Below are positions 5,866 through 12,515 of a stretch of DNA of 12,676 bases, piece by piece. Origin of the DNA: Hyphomicrobiales bacterium (GTDB lineage Bacteria; Pseudomonadota; Alphaproteobacteria; Rhizobiales; Beijerinckiaceae); contig JAQGKM010000346.1 of the NCBI GenBank assembly GCA_028290125.1, forward strand, positions 1-12,676, in the 5' to 3' direction. Each line of letters begins with the position of its first letter. Position 1 is the stretch's first letter. Made by a program: the position numbers and the translations under genes. Under the pieces are notes generated by a model that was given only the letters and a program-made list of their open reading frames with translations, searched no databases and had not been told where the DNA came from.

Positions 5866-6471
5866 ATGGCAGAACGCGTCGCCGGTCCGGAGATCCAGCG
5901 CCTCATCCAGTTGCTCGCACGCCTGCCGGGTCTCGGGCCGCGCAGCGCGCGCCGCGCCGCACTGCATCTCATCCGCAAGCGCGAGGAGCTGCTCGGGCCG
6001 CTGACCGACGCCATGCAGGTCGCGCGCGAGCGCATCGTCACCTGCACGGCCTGCGGCAATGTCGACACCTCCGATCCCTGCACGGTGTGTCGCGACGAGC
6101 GCCGCGATCCCAATGTGCTGGTGGTGGTGGAGACGGTGGCGGACCTCTGGGCGCTGGAGCGCGCCGCGGCGATCCGCGCGCGCTACCATGTGCTCGGCGG
6201 AACCCTGTCGCCGCTCGACGGCGTCGGGCCGAAGGACCTCAACCTGTCGTCGCTGGTCGACCGCGTGCAGAGCGGCGGCGTGCGCGAGGTGATCCTGGCG
6301 GTCAACGCCACGGTCGACGGCCAGACGACCGCGCATTACGTGACGGACTTGCTGAGTTCGCAGAACATCCGCGTCACGCGGCTGGCGCACGGCGTGCCGG
6401 TCGGCGGCGAGCTCGACTATCTGGACGACGGCACGCTGGCGGCGGCGATCCGACAGCGCACGGATTTCTGA
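5866..6471 (+). CDS. recR: Recombination mediator protein RecR
   Basis: RecR works with RecO (and RecF) to load RecA on gapped, SSB-coated DNA. The 201-residue product has normal length and all the domains in order: a helix-hairpin-helix LPGLGPRSARRAALHLI (20-36), a four-cysteine zinc finger (Cys60, Cys63, Cys72, Cys75), a Toprim domain beginning LVVVETVADLWALE (85-98), and the C-terminal GVPVGGELDYLDDGTL (176-191). The start ATG is one base after the ybaB stop, so it relies on coupling or read-through of ribosomes. It is the last gene of dnaX-ybaB-recR; a composite palindrome starts 12 bases after the stop. RecR is the sort of housekeeping protein expected here, and nothing in it is unusual. 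Confidence 0.97.
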   Translation: MAERVAGPEIQRLIQLLARLPGLGPRSARRAALHLIRKREELLGPLTDAMQVARERIVTCTACGNVDTSDPCTVCRDERRDPNVLVVVETVADLWALERAAAIRARYHVLGGTLSPLDGVGPKDLNLSSLVDRVQSGGVREVILAVNATVDGQTTAHYVTDLLSSQNIRVTRLAHGVPVGGELDYLDDGTLAAAIRQRTDF

Positions 6472-6482
6472 GATGAGCGCAA

Positions 6483-6610
6483 CCCTCTCCCATCGGGAGA
6501 GGGCGGACTCGGGGCAAGGCCCCCGCCGGGGTGAGGGGCTACGCTGCTTGGGAAGAGGCGCATCCCCTCATCAGTCTGCTCCGCAGACAGCTTCTCCCCA
6601 TGGGAGAAGC
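6483..6610. repeat. Composite palindromic repeat (CCTCTCCC type), copy B
   Basis: Three hairpins again occur. The first is CCCTCTCCC/GGGAGAGGG (9-bp perfect stem, 6483-6491 with 6495-6503). The second is GTCTGC/GCAGAC (6574-6579 with 6583-6588). The third is GCTTCTCCC/GGGAGAAGC (9-bp perfect stem, 6590-6598 with 6602-6610). Inner arms GTGAGGGG (6531-6538) and CCCCTCAT (6564-6571) are roughly complementary. Compared with copy A at 2258-2397 the order of modules is the same, but the CCTTCTCCC and CCCTCTCCC hairpins have swapped ends, meaning the element is inverted or symmetrical. It occupies the gap after recR. The rest of that gap (6611-6658) holds nothing I recognise. Confidence 0.83.
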
Positions 6611-6658
6611 GGACTCGCGTGTCGCCGTTCACATTACCGTCCCGGCTAAGTTGAAGCG

Positions 6659-6684
6659 GGAACGATTGCCCCCTCAGACCTGTT
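6659..6684 (+). promoter_or_regulatory. Possible EcfG-type (general stress) promoter
   Basis: GGAAC (6659-6663), a 17-base spacer and TGTT (6681-6684) match the alphaproteobacterial general-stress sigma EcfG consensus GGAAC-N16/17-CGTT with one mismatch. It precedes the small secreted-protein gene by a distance giving a leader of roughly 25 bases. No convincing housekeeping promoter is seen here. The motif is short and could occur by chance. Confidence 0.38.
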
Positions 6685-6715
6685 TTCTTCTCATAAGAGG
6701 GAACAGGAGACCGAC

Positions 6716-7030
6716 ATGACACCGATGATCAAGAAGGCCATGGGCGCGACGCTTGCCGCTGTGACGCTGGCCGGCACGATGGCGTCCTTCTCGACTGAAG
6801 CTTCGGCGCAGTATCGCCACCATTACCGTCACAACAACGGCGGCGCGGTTGCGGCCGGCGTGGTCGGCGGCCTTGCGCTCGGCGCGCTGGCGGCTGGCGC
6901 CGCGAACGGCGGCTACGGCTACGGCCCGGGCTACGCCGCACCCGTGTATGGCGAAGAATGCGCCGTCAGCTACCGCCGCGTCTGGGACGGTTACCGCTGG
7001 GTGCAGGAACGCGTCCGCGAGTGCTACTAA
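6716..7030 (+). CDS. Small secreted/periplasmic glycine-rich protein, function unknown
   Basis: A 104-residue protein with a clear Sec signal peptide: Lys6-Lys7, a hydrophobic stretch (about 8-24), then a probable signal peptidase I site after ASA (Ala31). The mature part starts QYRHHYRHN, a His/Arg-rich segment. A Gly/Ala-rich glycine-zipper stretch (about 42-66) that may associate with membrane follows, then a Tyr/Gly-rich part. The end has two cysteines (Cys82 and Cys103) enclosing SYRRVWDGYRWVQERVRE, which may form a disulfide in the periplasm. Small proteins of this layout, ending in an RVWDGYRW-like motif, are frequent in Hyphomicrobiales and are mostly called hypothetical. AGGAG at 6705-6709, six bases before the ATG, fixes the start at 6716 rather than at the second ATG (6725). 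It is monocistronic, ending in a strong terminator. No function is assigned. Confidence 0.85.
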   Translation: MTPMIKKAMGATLAAVTLAGTMASFSTEASAQYRHHYRHNNGGAVAAGVVGGLALGALAAGAANGGYGYGPGYAAPVYGEECAVSYRRVWDGYRWVQERVRECY

Positions 7031-7050
7031 CCTCTCGCGCCTGACGCGAC

Positions 7051-7087
7051 AAAAGCCCTCTCCCGCGCAAGCGGGGGAGGGTTTTTT
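7051..7087. terminator. Bidirectional intrinsic terminator between the small secreted-protein gene and rmuC
   Basis: An 11-bp stem (7056-7066 with 7071-7081, one T-G wobble) is capped by a GCAA tetraloop (7067-7070) and followed by six T residues (7082-7087). On the other strand the stem is followed by TTTT (7054-7051). It therefore works for both converging genes. The rmuC stop codon (7089-7087) touches the T-run. The stem is nearly identical to the CCCTCTCCCGC hairpin of the composite repeat at 2372-2397. Confidence 0.9.
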
Positions 7088-8262
7088 CATTCCGCCAGAC
7101 TGAGCAGCGGCGCCGTTGCGGGGGCCGGCTCGACCGCGAGTTCGCCGACGTCGACCTGCTCGATCCGCTCGCCGCGCTTCACGAGCTTGGCGGTCGATGT
7201 GGTGATCTCCTCGACATCCTTCTGAGTCTGCCGGAAATGCTGGTCGAGCCGGCCGACACGCTCGCCAAGCCGTCGCACGTCCTGCATCAGCAGCCGCACC
7301 TCGCCCTGGATGACATGCGCCTGCTCGCGCATCTTGGCGTCACGCACGAGCGCCTGCGTCACCTGCACGGCCATCATCAGCAGCGAGGGCGAGACGATGA
7401 CGACGCGCTGCCGGTGCGCGCGCTGCACGACGTCGTCGAAATGCTCCATCAGATCTGCGTAGATCGACTCCGACGGCACGAACAGCAGCGCCATGTCCTG
7501 AGTCTCGTTGGGCAGCAGATAGCGCTCGGCGATGTCCTTCACGTGCTTGCTGAGATCCGCCCGCACGCGCGTCATCGCGAGGCTGCGCGCGTCGTCTGCG
7601 CGCGCATCGCGCAAAGCGGTGAATGCCTCGAGCGGAAACTTGGCGTCCACCACCATGACGCGCGGATCGCCCGGCAGGCGGATCACGCAATCGGGGCGGC
7701 GGCCGTTCGACAGCGTGAACTGGAATTCGTAGGCGCCGGTCGGCAGCCCGTCGCGGATGATGGATTCCATCCGCCCCTGGCCGAAGGCGCCGCGGCTCTG
7801 CTTGTTCGACAGGATGTCCTTCAGCGAGACCACTTCCTGCGTCAGTCCGGAAATCTTCGTCTGCGCGGCGTCGATCACCGCAAGCCGCTCGCCGAGCTTC
7901 GCCAGATTGTCGGAGGTCGACTTGGCGCTGGCCTCAAGCCCCTGTCCGACGCGATGGCCGACATGGTCGAGCCGTTCGGCGAGCGTGCGCGCGAGCTCGG
8001 ACTGGCGGTTGCTCAGCACCTCGGCCATGGACTGCAGGCGGCCCGACAGCTCGGCGTTCATGCGCCCGAGGTCGGCCATCTTGTCGTCGAGCTCATATTG
8101 CCGCTCGCGCTCGGCGGCGAGTTCTTCCAGGCGCGCGGCGTTCGCCCGCGAAACCGCGCGCGCAAGCGCCAGCACGGCGATCAGCGTCAGCGCGACGCAG
8201 CCCGCCGCGGCCTGCGCGAGGGTGACGGACACGCCACCGAGCCGGAAGAGAATCATGTCCAT
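7087..8262 (-). CDS. rmuC: DNA recombination protein RmuC homologue
   Basis: RmuC is linked genetically to limiting inverted-repeat-mediated rearrangements; the family has a predicted nuclease-like fold, and its biochemical activity is not well established. The 391-residue product starts with one membrane segment (about 12-36), so it is probably anchored with the bulk in the cytoplasm. A long Glu/Arg/Leu-rich coiled coil (about 40-155) follows, then the conserved RmuC domain (about 158-345). The domain includes GAFGQGRMESIIRDGLP (158-174), PDCVIRLPG (190-198) and VVDAKFPLEAF (204-214); Asp191 and the Asp206-x-Lys208 pair are the candidate PD-(D/E)xK-like residues. It is divergent from def and convergent with the small secreted-protein gene. 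Two in-frame ATG codons (8262 and 8256) are possible starts; no strong ribosome-binding site decides between them. Confidence 0.93.
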   Translation of the reverse strand: MDMILFRLGGVSVTLAQAAAGCVALTLIAVLALARAVSRANAARLEELAAERERQYELDDKMADLGRMNAELSGRLQSMAEVLSNRQSELARTLAERLDHVGHRVGQGLEASAKSTSDNLAKLGERLAVIDAAQTKISGLTQEVVSLKDILSNKQSRGAFGQGRMESIIRDGLPTGAYEFQFTLSNGRRPDCVIRLPGDPRVMVVDAKFPLEAFTALRDARADDARSLAMTRVRADLSKHVKDIAERYLLPNETQDMALLFVPSESIYADLMEHFDDVVQRAHRQRVVIVSPSLLMMAVQVTQALVRDAKMREQAHVIQGEVRLLMQDVRRLGERVGRLDQHFRQTQKDVEEITTSTAKLVKRGERIEQVDVGELAVEPAPATAPLLSLAE

Positions 8263-8322
8263 GATCGCAGGCTAGCGCATTTCACCACGGCGCGCGAACA
8301 TAAAGTGAACATCGGCGCGCGA

Positions 8323-8350
8323 TTGACCCCAAACCGTCGCACGCTTATCT
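8323..8350 (+). promoter_or_regulatory. Candidate promoter for def-fmt-truA
   Basis: TTGACC (8323-8328, 5 of 6 to consensus), a 16-base spacer and TTATCT (8345-8350, a weak -10) lie in the 126-base divergent gap between rmuC and def. The predicted transcript would have a leader of about 30 bases before the def ATG. The -35 is good, the -10 poor. Confidence 0.38.
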
Positions 8351-8388
8351 CCTGCGGGAGCGAGCGAAACGGAAAACCCGAGCGACAC

Positions 8389-8907
8389 ATGGCCATCCTG
8401 TCCATCATTGAAATTCCAGACCCGCGCCTGAAACTCGTGTCCGAGCCGGTGGCCCAGGTCGACGCCGCAGTACGCCGGCTGATGGATGACATGATCGAGA
8501 CCATGTACGACGCGCCCGGCATCGGGCTGGCGGCGATCCAGGTCGCGGTTTCCAAGCGCGTGCTGGTGCTCGACGTCGCCCGCGAGGACGAGAAGGCGCA
8601 GCCGCTCTTCATCGCCAATCCGGAGATCGTCTGGTCGTCCGAAGAGCTGAACGTCTATCAGGAAGGCTGCCTGTCGATTCCCGACTACTACGAGGACGTC
8701 GAGCGCCCCAAACAGGTGCGCGTGCGCTACCTCGACCGCGACGGCAAGCAGCAGCTTCTGGAAGCCGATGGATTGCTCGCCACCTGCGTCCAGCACGAGA
8801 TCGATCACCTGAACGGCGTGCTGTTCATCGATCATCTGTCGCGTCTCAAGCGCGAGCGCGTCATGAAGAAATACACGAAGGCCGCGCGCCTGCGCTCGGA
8901 AGCCTGA
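8389..8907 (+). CDS. def: Peptide deformylase
   Basis: Def is a metal-dependent hydrolase that removes the formyl group from the N-terminus of new proteins. The 172-residue product has all three family motifs: GIGLAAIQ (44-51), EGCLS (92-96) and QHEIDH (135-140). Metal ligands Cys94, His136 and His140 and catalytic Glu137 are present. The start at 8389 gives MAILSIIEIPDPRL, the standard N-terminus; the frame is open far upstream only because it runs antisense to rmuC. No strong Shine-Dalgarno sequence is visible. It is the first gene of def-fmt-truA, with fmt starting seven bases after its stop. Pairing with fmt is functionally logical, since Fmt adds the formyl group that Def takes off. Cys at position 94 in EGCLS marks it as an active-type enzyme. 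Confidence 0.97.
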   Translation: MAILSIIEIPDPRLKLVSEPVAQVDAAVRRLMDDMIETMYDAPGIGLAAIQVAVSKRVLVLDVAREDEKAQPLFIANPEIVWSSEELNVYQEGCLSIPDYYEDVERPKQVRVRYLDRDGKQQLLEADGLLATCVQHEIDHLNGVLFIDHLSRLKRERVMKKYTKAARLRSEA

Positions 8908-8914
8908 TCGGATC

Positions 8915-9862
8915 ATGTCCATGCGCGTCGTCTTCATGGGTACGCCCGACTTCTCCGTTCCGGTGATGACGGAGATCGTCGGGCAAGGCCACGAGATCGT
9001 CGCCGTCTACACGCGCGCGCCGAAGCCCGCCGGCCGCGGCATGGACCTGCGTCTGTCGCCGGTCCATGCGCTGGCGGACAAATTCGGCATTCCGGTCTTC
9101 ACGCCGAAAACGCTGCGCGATGCCGACGAACAGGCGCGCTTTTCCGCGCTCGACGCCGACATCGCCGTCGTCGTCGCCTATGGGCTCATCCTGCCGAAAG
9201 CGGTGCTCGATGCGCCGCGTCTGGGATGCCTCAACCTGCACGCCTCGCTGCTGCCGCGCTGGCGTGGCGCCGCGCCGATCCAGCGCGCCATCATGGCGGG
9301 CGATGCGGAGAGCGGCGTGATGGTGATGCGGATGGAAGAGGGGCTCGACACCGGCCCCGTCGGAATGGCCGAGCGCATCGCGATCACGCCCGACATGACT
9401 GCGGGCGAGCTGCACGACAAGCTCTGCGTGATCGGCGCCGACCTGATGGCGCGCGCGCTTGCCGCCGCCTCGCGAGAGTCGCTGCAGTTCACGGCGCAGT
9501 CGGATGAAGGCGTCACCTACGCGCACAAGATCGAGAAAGCCGAAGCGCGGATCGACTGGTCGCGCGATGCGCAGAGCCTGCACAACCATGTGCGCGGACT
9601 GTCGCCTTTTCCCGGCGCTTTCTTCGAGGTCGATCTCGGTCGCGGGCTGGAGCGCGTGAAGGTCCTTCGCGCGAGAATGGCGGAAGGTCGCGGCGCCGCA
9701 GGCGTTTTGCTGGACGATGCGTTGACGGTGGCGTGCGGCGAGGGCGCATTGCAATTGCTCGACGTGCAGCGCGCCGGCAAGGGGCCGATGAAGGCGCAGG
9801 AGTTCCTGCGCGGCGCACGTCTCGTCAAGGGCGCGCAACTTTCGCTCGGCGCCGGCGCCTGA
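8915..9862 (+). CDS. fmt: Methionyl-tRNA formyltransferase
   Basis: Fmt uses 10-formyl-tetrahydrofolate to formylate Met on the initiator tRNA. The 315-residue protein has the normal length. It starts MSMRVVFMGTPDFSVPV, then NLHASLLPRWRGAAPIQRAI (107-126) and the LDTGPV segment (144-149). The catalytic residues Asn107, His109 and Asp145 line up, shifted by one, with E. coli Asn106, His108 and Asp144. The C-terminal OB-fold tRNA-binding domain runs from about 205 to the end, recognised by SPFPGAFFEV and the final KAQEFLRGARL. An alternative start two codons on (8921) is possible. It lies seven bases after def and one base before truA, so the three are almost certainly one transcript. Its cofactor comes from the folate pathway whose genes are in the same window. 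Confidence 0.97.
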   Translation: MSMRVVFMGTPDFSVPVMTEIVGQGHEIVAVYTRAPKPAGRGMDLRLSPVHALADKFGIPVFTPKTLRDADEQARFSALDADIAVVVAYGLILPKAVLDAPRLGCLNLHASLLPRWRGAAPIQRAIMAGDAESGVMVMRMEEGLDTGPVGMAERIAITPDMTAGELHDKLCVIGADLMARALAAASRESLQFTAQSDEGVTYAHKIEKAEARIDWSRDAQSLHNHVRGLSPFPGAFFEVDLGRGLERVKVLRARMAEGRGAAGVLLDDALTVACGEGALQLLDVQRAGKGPMKAQEFLRGARLVKGAQLSLGAGA

Positions 9863-9863
9863 C

Positions 9864-10601
9864 ATGGCGCGCTACCGGCTCGACATCGAATATGACGGCG
9901 CGGCGTTTTGCGGCTGGCAGCGGCAGGCCAATGCGCTCACCGTGCAGCAGGTCATCGAGGATGCGCTGACGCTGGTGGACGGCCGCAAGGCGATCATCCG
10001 CGGCGCCGGCCGCACCGACACCGGCGTACATGCGACCGCGCAGGTGGCGCATGTCGAATTGCGCAAGGACTGGCGTCCGGACCGCTTGCGCGACGCCGTC
10101 AACGCCAACATGCGCCCGCATCTCGTCGCCGTGCGCGACGCTTCGATCGTGGCGGATGATTTCGACGCACGCCATTCCGCCGTGCGTCGGCGCTACCTCT
10201 ATCGCATCGTCAATCGCCGTGCGCCGCTCACCGTCGACGCTGGCCACGCGTGGTTGGTGAAGGCGCCGCTCGATGTCGAGGCCATGCACGAAGCCGCGCA
10301 GCAACTGGTCGGCAAATATGATTTCACGACGTTCCGCGACGCCGATTGCCAGGCGCAAAACCCGGTGCGCACGCTGGAGCGGCTCGACGTGTCGCGGGTC
10401 GGCGACGAAGTGCACGTCTATACCGCCGCGCGATCTTTCCTGCACCGACAGGTGCGCTCGATGGTGGGGTCGATCGAGCATGTCGGCTCCGGCAAGTGGC
10501 GCGCACGCGATCTGCGCGACGCGCTGCTGGCGAAGGACCGCGCGCGTTGCGGAACCGTCGCGCCGCCGACGGGGCTCTATCTGGTCGGCGTGGATTACTA
10601 G
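9864..10601 (+). CDS. truA: tRNA pseudouridine(38-40) synthase
   Basis: TruA converts uridines 38, 39 and 40 in the anticodon arm of many tRNAs to pseudouridine. The product is 245 residues, normal for the family. The N-terminus RYRLDIEYDGAAFCGWQRQ is characteristic; the catalytic aspartate is Asp52 in GRTDTGVHA (49-57). Further conserved parts are RRRYLYRIVNRRAP and FLHRQVRSMVGSIEHVGSGKW, and it ends PPTGLYLVGVDY. The start lies one base after the fmt stop, with no own ribosome-binding site apparent, so it is probably translated by coupling. Its TAG at 10599-10601 overlaps the stop codon of the convergent membrane-protein gene. It is the last gene of def-fmt-truA, and there is no terminator before the opposing gene. 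Confidence 0.97.
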   Translation: MARYRLDIEYDGAAFCGWQRQANALTVQQVIEDALTLVDGRKAIIRGAGRTDTGVHATAQVAHVELRKDWRPDRLRDAVNANMRPHLVAVRDASIVADDFDARHSAVRRRYLYRIVNRRAPLTVDAGHAWLVKAPLDVEAMHEAAQQLVGKYDFTTFRDADCQAQNPVRTLERLDVSRVGDEVHVYTAARSFLHRQVRSMVGSIEHVGSGKWRARDLRDALLAKDRARCGTVAPPTGLYLVGVDY

Positions 10602-11176
10602 ACGAACAGTCTGAGCAGGCCGACGCCGATCAGCGCATCGCCCGTCGCCAGCAGGGCGGCCGCGCCCGCCGTCACGCCAAGCGTGATTCTCGCCGCATAC
10701 CAGCGCATCTGCATGATCAGCAGGGCGGCCGCGACCGCGAACAGGGCCGCAAGGGCCGGCGTCGCCCAGCCGATGGCGAGCAATAGAGCGGGCACCGCCA
10801 GCATGGCGGCGGCGAGCACGCTCGACCAGTTGCAGATGATGATGAACGGTGCGAGTTGCGCGCGCAGACGCAGCACGTCAGCCAGAGCGATCGACAAAAG
10901 CGGCAACGTCAGCCACAGCGCCATGAAATCGAAACTGGTGTGGGCAAGCGCATCGGTTCGCTCGAAAAGCGTGCCGCCTTCGCCGGGCAGGTTGGTCGCG
11001 GCGCGGTCGGCCGCAAGCCAGATGACGAACACCGGCGCGGCGAGCAGGGGCGCGCGGAACGAGCGCCAGAACGCCTGCTCGTCGACATCGAACCGTGCGG
11101 CGCCTTCAGCGCGGCGGTTGAGGAGCGCCCAGGAGCCGGACAGCGAACGAACGATTTCTTCGACAGCAAGGATCAT
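10598..11176 (-). CDS. Multi-pass membrane protein, function unknown
   Basis: The 192-residue product is an integral membrane protein I do not recognise with confidence. It has a polar cytoplasmic start (MILAVEEIVRSLSGSWALLN, then a segment with FDVDEQAFWRSF). Hydrophobic stretches follow at about 42-57, 83-103, 107-136, 138-158 and 163-190, giving roughly five membrane passes. There is no signal peptide. The layout resembles conserved hypothetical membrane proteins of Hyphomicrobiales, possibly Yip1-like, but this is only an impression. I chose the ATG at 11176 rather than the one at 11209: GGGAG lies six bases before it (11187-11183), and the upstream ATG would fall inside the probable -10 box. 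It lies downstream of dapE on the same strand with its own promoter. The stop codon overlaps that of truA. Confidence 0.8.
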   Translation of the reverse strand: MILAVEEIVRSLSGSWALLNRRAEGAARFDVDEQAFWRSFRAPLLAAPVFVIWLAADRAATNLPGEGGTLFERTDALAHTSFDFMALWLTLPLLSIALADVLRLRAQLAPFIIICNWSSVLAAAMLAVPALLLAIGWATPALAALFAVAAALLIMQMRWYAARITLGVTAGAAALLATGDALIGVGLLRLFV

Positions 11177-11207
11177 GGCGAGCTCCCGGGAGGGGTCTGC
11201 TTTAACC

Positions 11208-11236
11208 ATTCAACTTTCGTCGAGGTTCACTGGCAA
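11208..11236 (-). promoter_or_regulatory. Candidate promoter for the membrane-protein gene
   Basis: On the minus strand TTGCCA (11236-11231; 5 of 6), a 17-base spacer and TTGAAT (11213-11208; 4 of 6) stand in an unusually AT-rich stretch. Initiation near 11200 gives a leader of about 25 bases with GGGAG before the ATG at 11176. This also argues against the longer open frame starting at 11209. Confidence 0.5.
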
Positions 11237-11268
11237 GTGTTAATTTTGTGCGCCGCAGCATTTTTGAT

Positions 11269-11353
11269 CGTCAATGCAAGGAGCGTTGCGACGAAGCAAT
11301 CCATCCAGCGGCTGCCATGGACTGCCGCGTCGCTTCGGATCTTCGCAATGACG
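11269..11353. repeat. Degraded palindromic element of the 371-496 type, copy 2
   Basis: The left arm (11269-11303, CGTCAATGCAAGGAGC... GACGAAGCAATCCA) and the right arm (11318-11353, TGGACTGCCGCGTCGCTTCG...CGCAATGACG) are imperfect inverted repeats. They carry the same GCAATGACG / GCGACGAAGCAATCCA cores as the element at 371-496. Several mismatches and small length differences show it is older or further diverged. It sits just after the dapE stop codon (within 11 bases) and before the promoter of the next minus-strand gene. Confidence 0.75.
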
Positions 11354-11363
11354 AGAGGCTGGA

Positions 11364-12515
11364 TCAGCCGAAGTAGGACGTGAGCACGCGGCCGTAGATC
11401 GCCGCCAGACGCTCCAGATCGGCGACCGGCGTGCGCTCGTCCACGGCGTGCATGGTCTGGCCGACGAGGCCGAATTCCACCACGGGGCAATGCGCCTGAA
11501 TGAAGCGAGCGTCGGACGTGCCGCCGGTGGTCGACAGCGCGGGGCGACGGCCCGTCTCCGCCGCCACGGCATCGGCGACGAGGTCCACGAAGGGGCCGGG
11601 CGAGGTCAGGAAGGCGACGGCGTTGGTCGGGTCGAAGACGAGATCGATCCGCGCGTCAGGCTCGGCGGCGCGGACGCGGGCCTCGATCTCGGCGGCGAGC
11701 GTGTCAGGCGTCCATAGGTCGTTGAACCGGATGTTGAACGTCGCGCGCGCCGCGCCCGGGATGACGTTGGTCGCCGGATTGCCGACATCGACCGTGGTGA
11801 CCTCGAGATTGCTGGCGTCGAAATGCGTCGTCCCTGCGTCGAGCGCCGTCGCCTTGAGCGCGGCGAGCACACGCACCATGCGGGGCACCGGGTTGTCGGC
11901 CAGATGCGGATAGCCGACATGGCCCTGCTTGCCATGAATCGTCAGCCGCCCGGTCAGAGAGCCGCGCCGGCCGATCTTGATCATGTCGCCGAGCGCATCC
12001 GGGTTGGTCGGCTCGCCAAGGATGCAATGGTCGAAAATTTCACCGCGCGCCTTGGCCCAGTCGAGCAGCTTCACCGTGCCGTTGACGGCCGGGCCTTCCT
12101 CGTCGCCGGTGATCAGGAAAGCGATCGAGCCCAGCGGCGCCCCCGGCGCACGCACATGCGCGATGGCGGCGGCGATGCTGGCGGCGAGCCCGCCCTTCAT
12201 GTCCACCGCGCCGCGTCCCCACAGCTGGCCGTCCGCGACCTCGGCCGAGAAGGGCGGGAACCGCCATTGCGCGGCCTCGCCCGGCGGCACGACGTCCGTA
12301 TGGCCGGCAAACATCAGGCAGGGCGAGGCCGTGCCGATGCGGGCGTAGAGATTGTCGATGTCGGGCGTGCCGGGCGCGGTGAAGGTCACGCGCTCGCAGG
12401 TGAAGCCGGCGGCCGAGAGGTAGCGCGTCGCGACGTCGAGCGCGCCTTCGTCCGCCGGCGTCACCGAAGCGCAGCGGATAAGGTCGCGGGCGATGTCGAG
12501 CGCGCTTGCCGTCAT
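11364..12515 (-). CDS. dapE: Succinyl-diaminopimelate desuccinylase
   Basis: DapE hydrolyses N-succinyl-LL-2,6-diaminopimelate to LL-diaminopimelate and succinate, in the pathway to lysine and the peptidoglycan cross-link. The 383-residue M20-family metallopeptidase shows GHTDVVPPG (71-79) with zinc ligand His72 and Asp74, WGRGAVDMKGG (99-109) with bridging Asp105, GDEEG (137-141) with catalytic Glu139 and ligand Glu140, ILGEPT (165-170) with Glu168, and TMHAVDE (354-360) with His356. The substrate-specific GGTSDARF (331-338) supports DapE rather than ArgE. The start at 12515 overlaps the stop of the upstream gene (ATGA, 12515-12512). A longer open frame back to 12593 overlaps that gene and lacks homology, so I reject it. 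Its 3' end abuts a degraded palindrome. Confidence 0.96.
   Translation of the reverse strand: MTASALDIARDLIRCASVTPADEGALDVATRYLSAAGFTCERVTFTAPGTPDIDNLYARIGTASPCLMFAGHTDVVPPGEAAQWRFPPFSAEVADGQLWGRGAVDMKGGLAASIAAAIAHVRAPGAPLGSIAFLITGDEEGPAVNGTVKLLDWAKARGEIFDHCILGEPTNPDALGDMIKIGRRGSLTGRLTIHGKQGHVGYPHLADNPVPRMVRVLAALKATALDAGTTHFDASNLEVTTVDVGNPATNVIPGAARATFNIRFNDLWTPDTLAAEIEARVRAAEPDARIDLVFDPTNAVAFLTSPGPFVDLVADAVAAETGRRPALSTTGGTSDARFIQAHCPVVEFGLVGQTMHAVDERTPVADLERLAAIYGRVLTSYFG

Noticed and set aside
7237..8388. In-frame upstream extension of def by 384 codons
   Set aside because: It runs antisense to rmuC and carries no conserved sequence; the deformylase N-terminus starts at 8389.
11177..11209. 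11-codon N-terminal extension of the unknown membrane protein
   Set aside because: The upstream ATG lies inside the likely -10 box; GGGAG is correctly spaced for the ATG at 11176.
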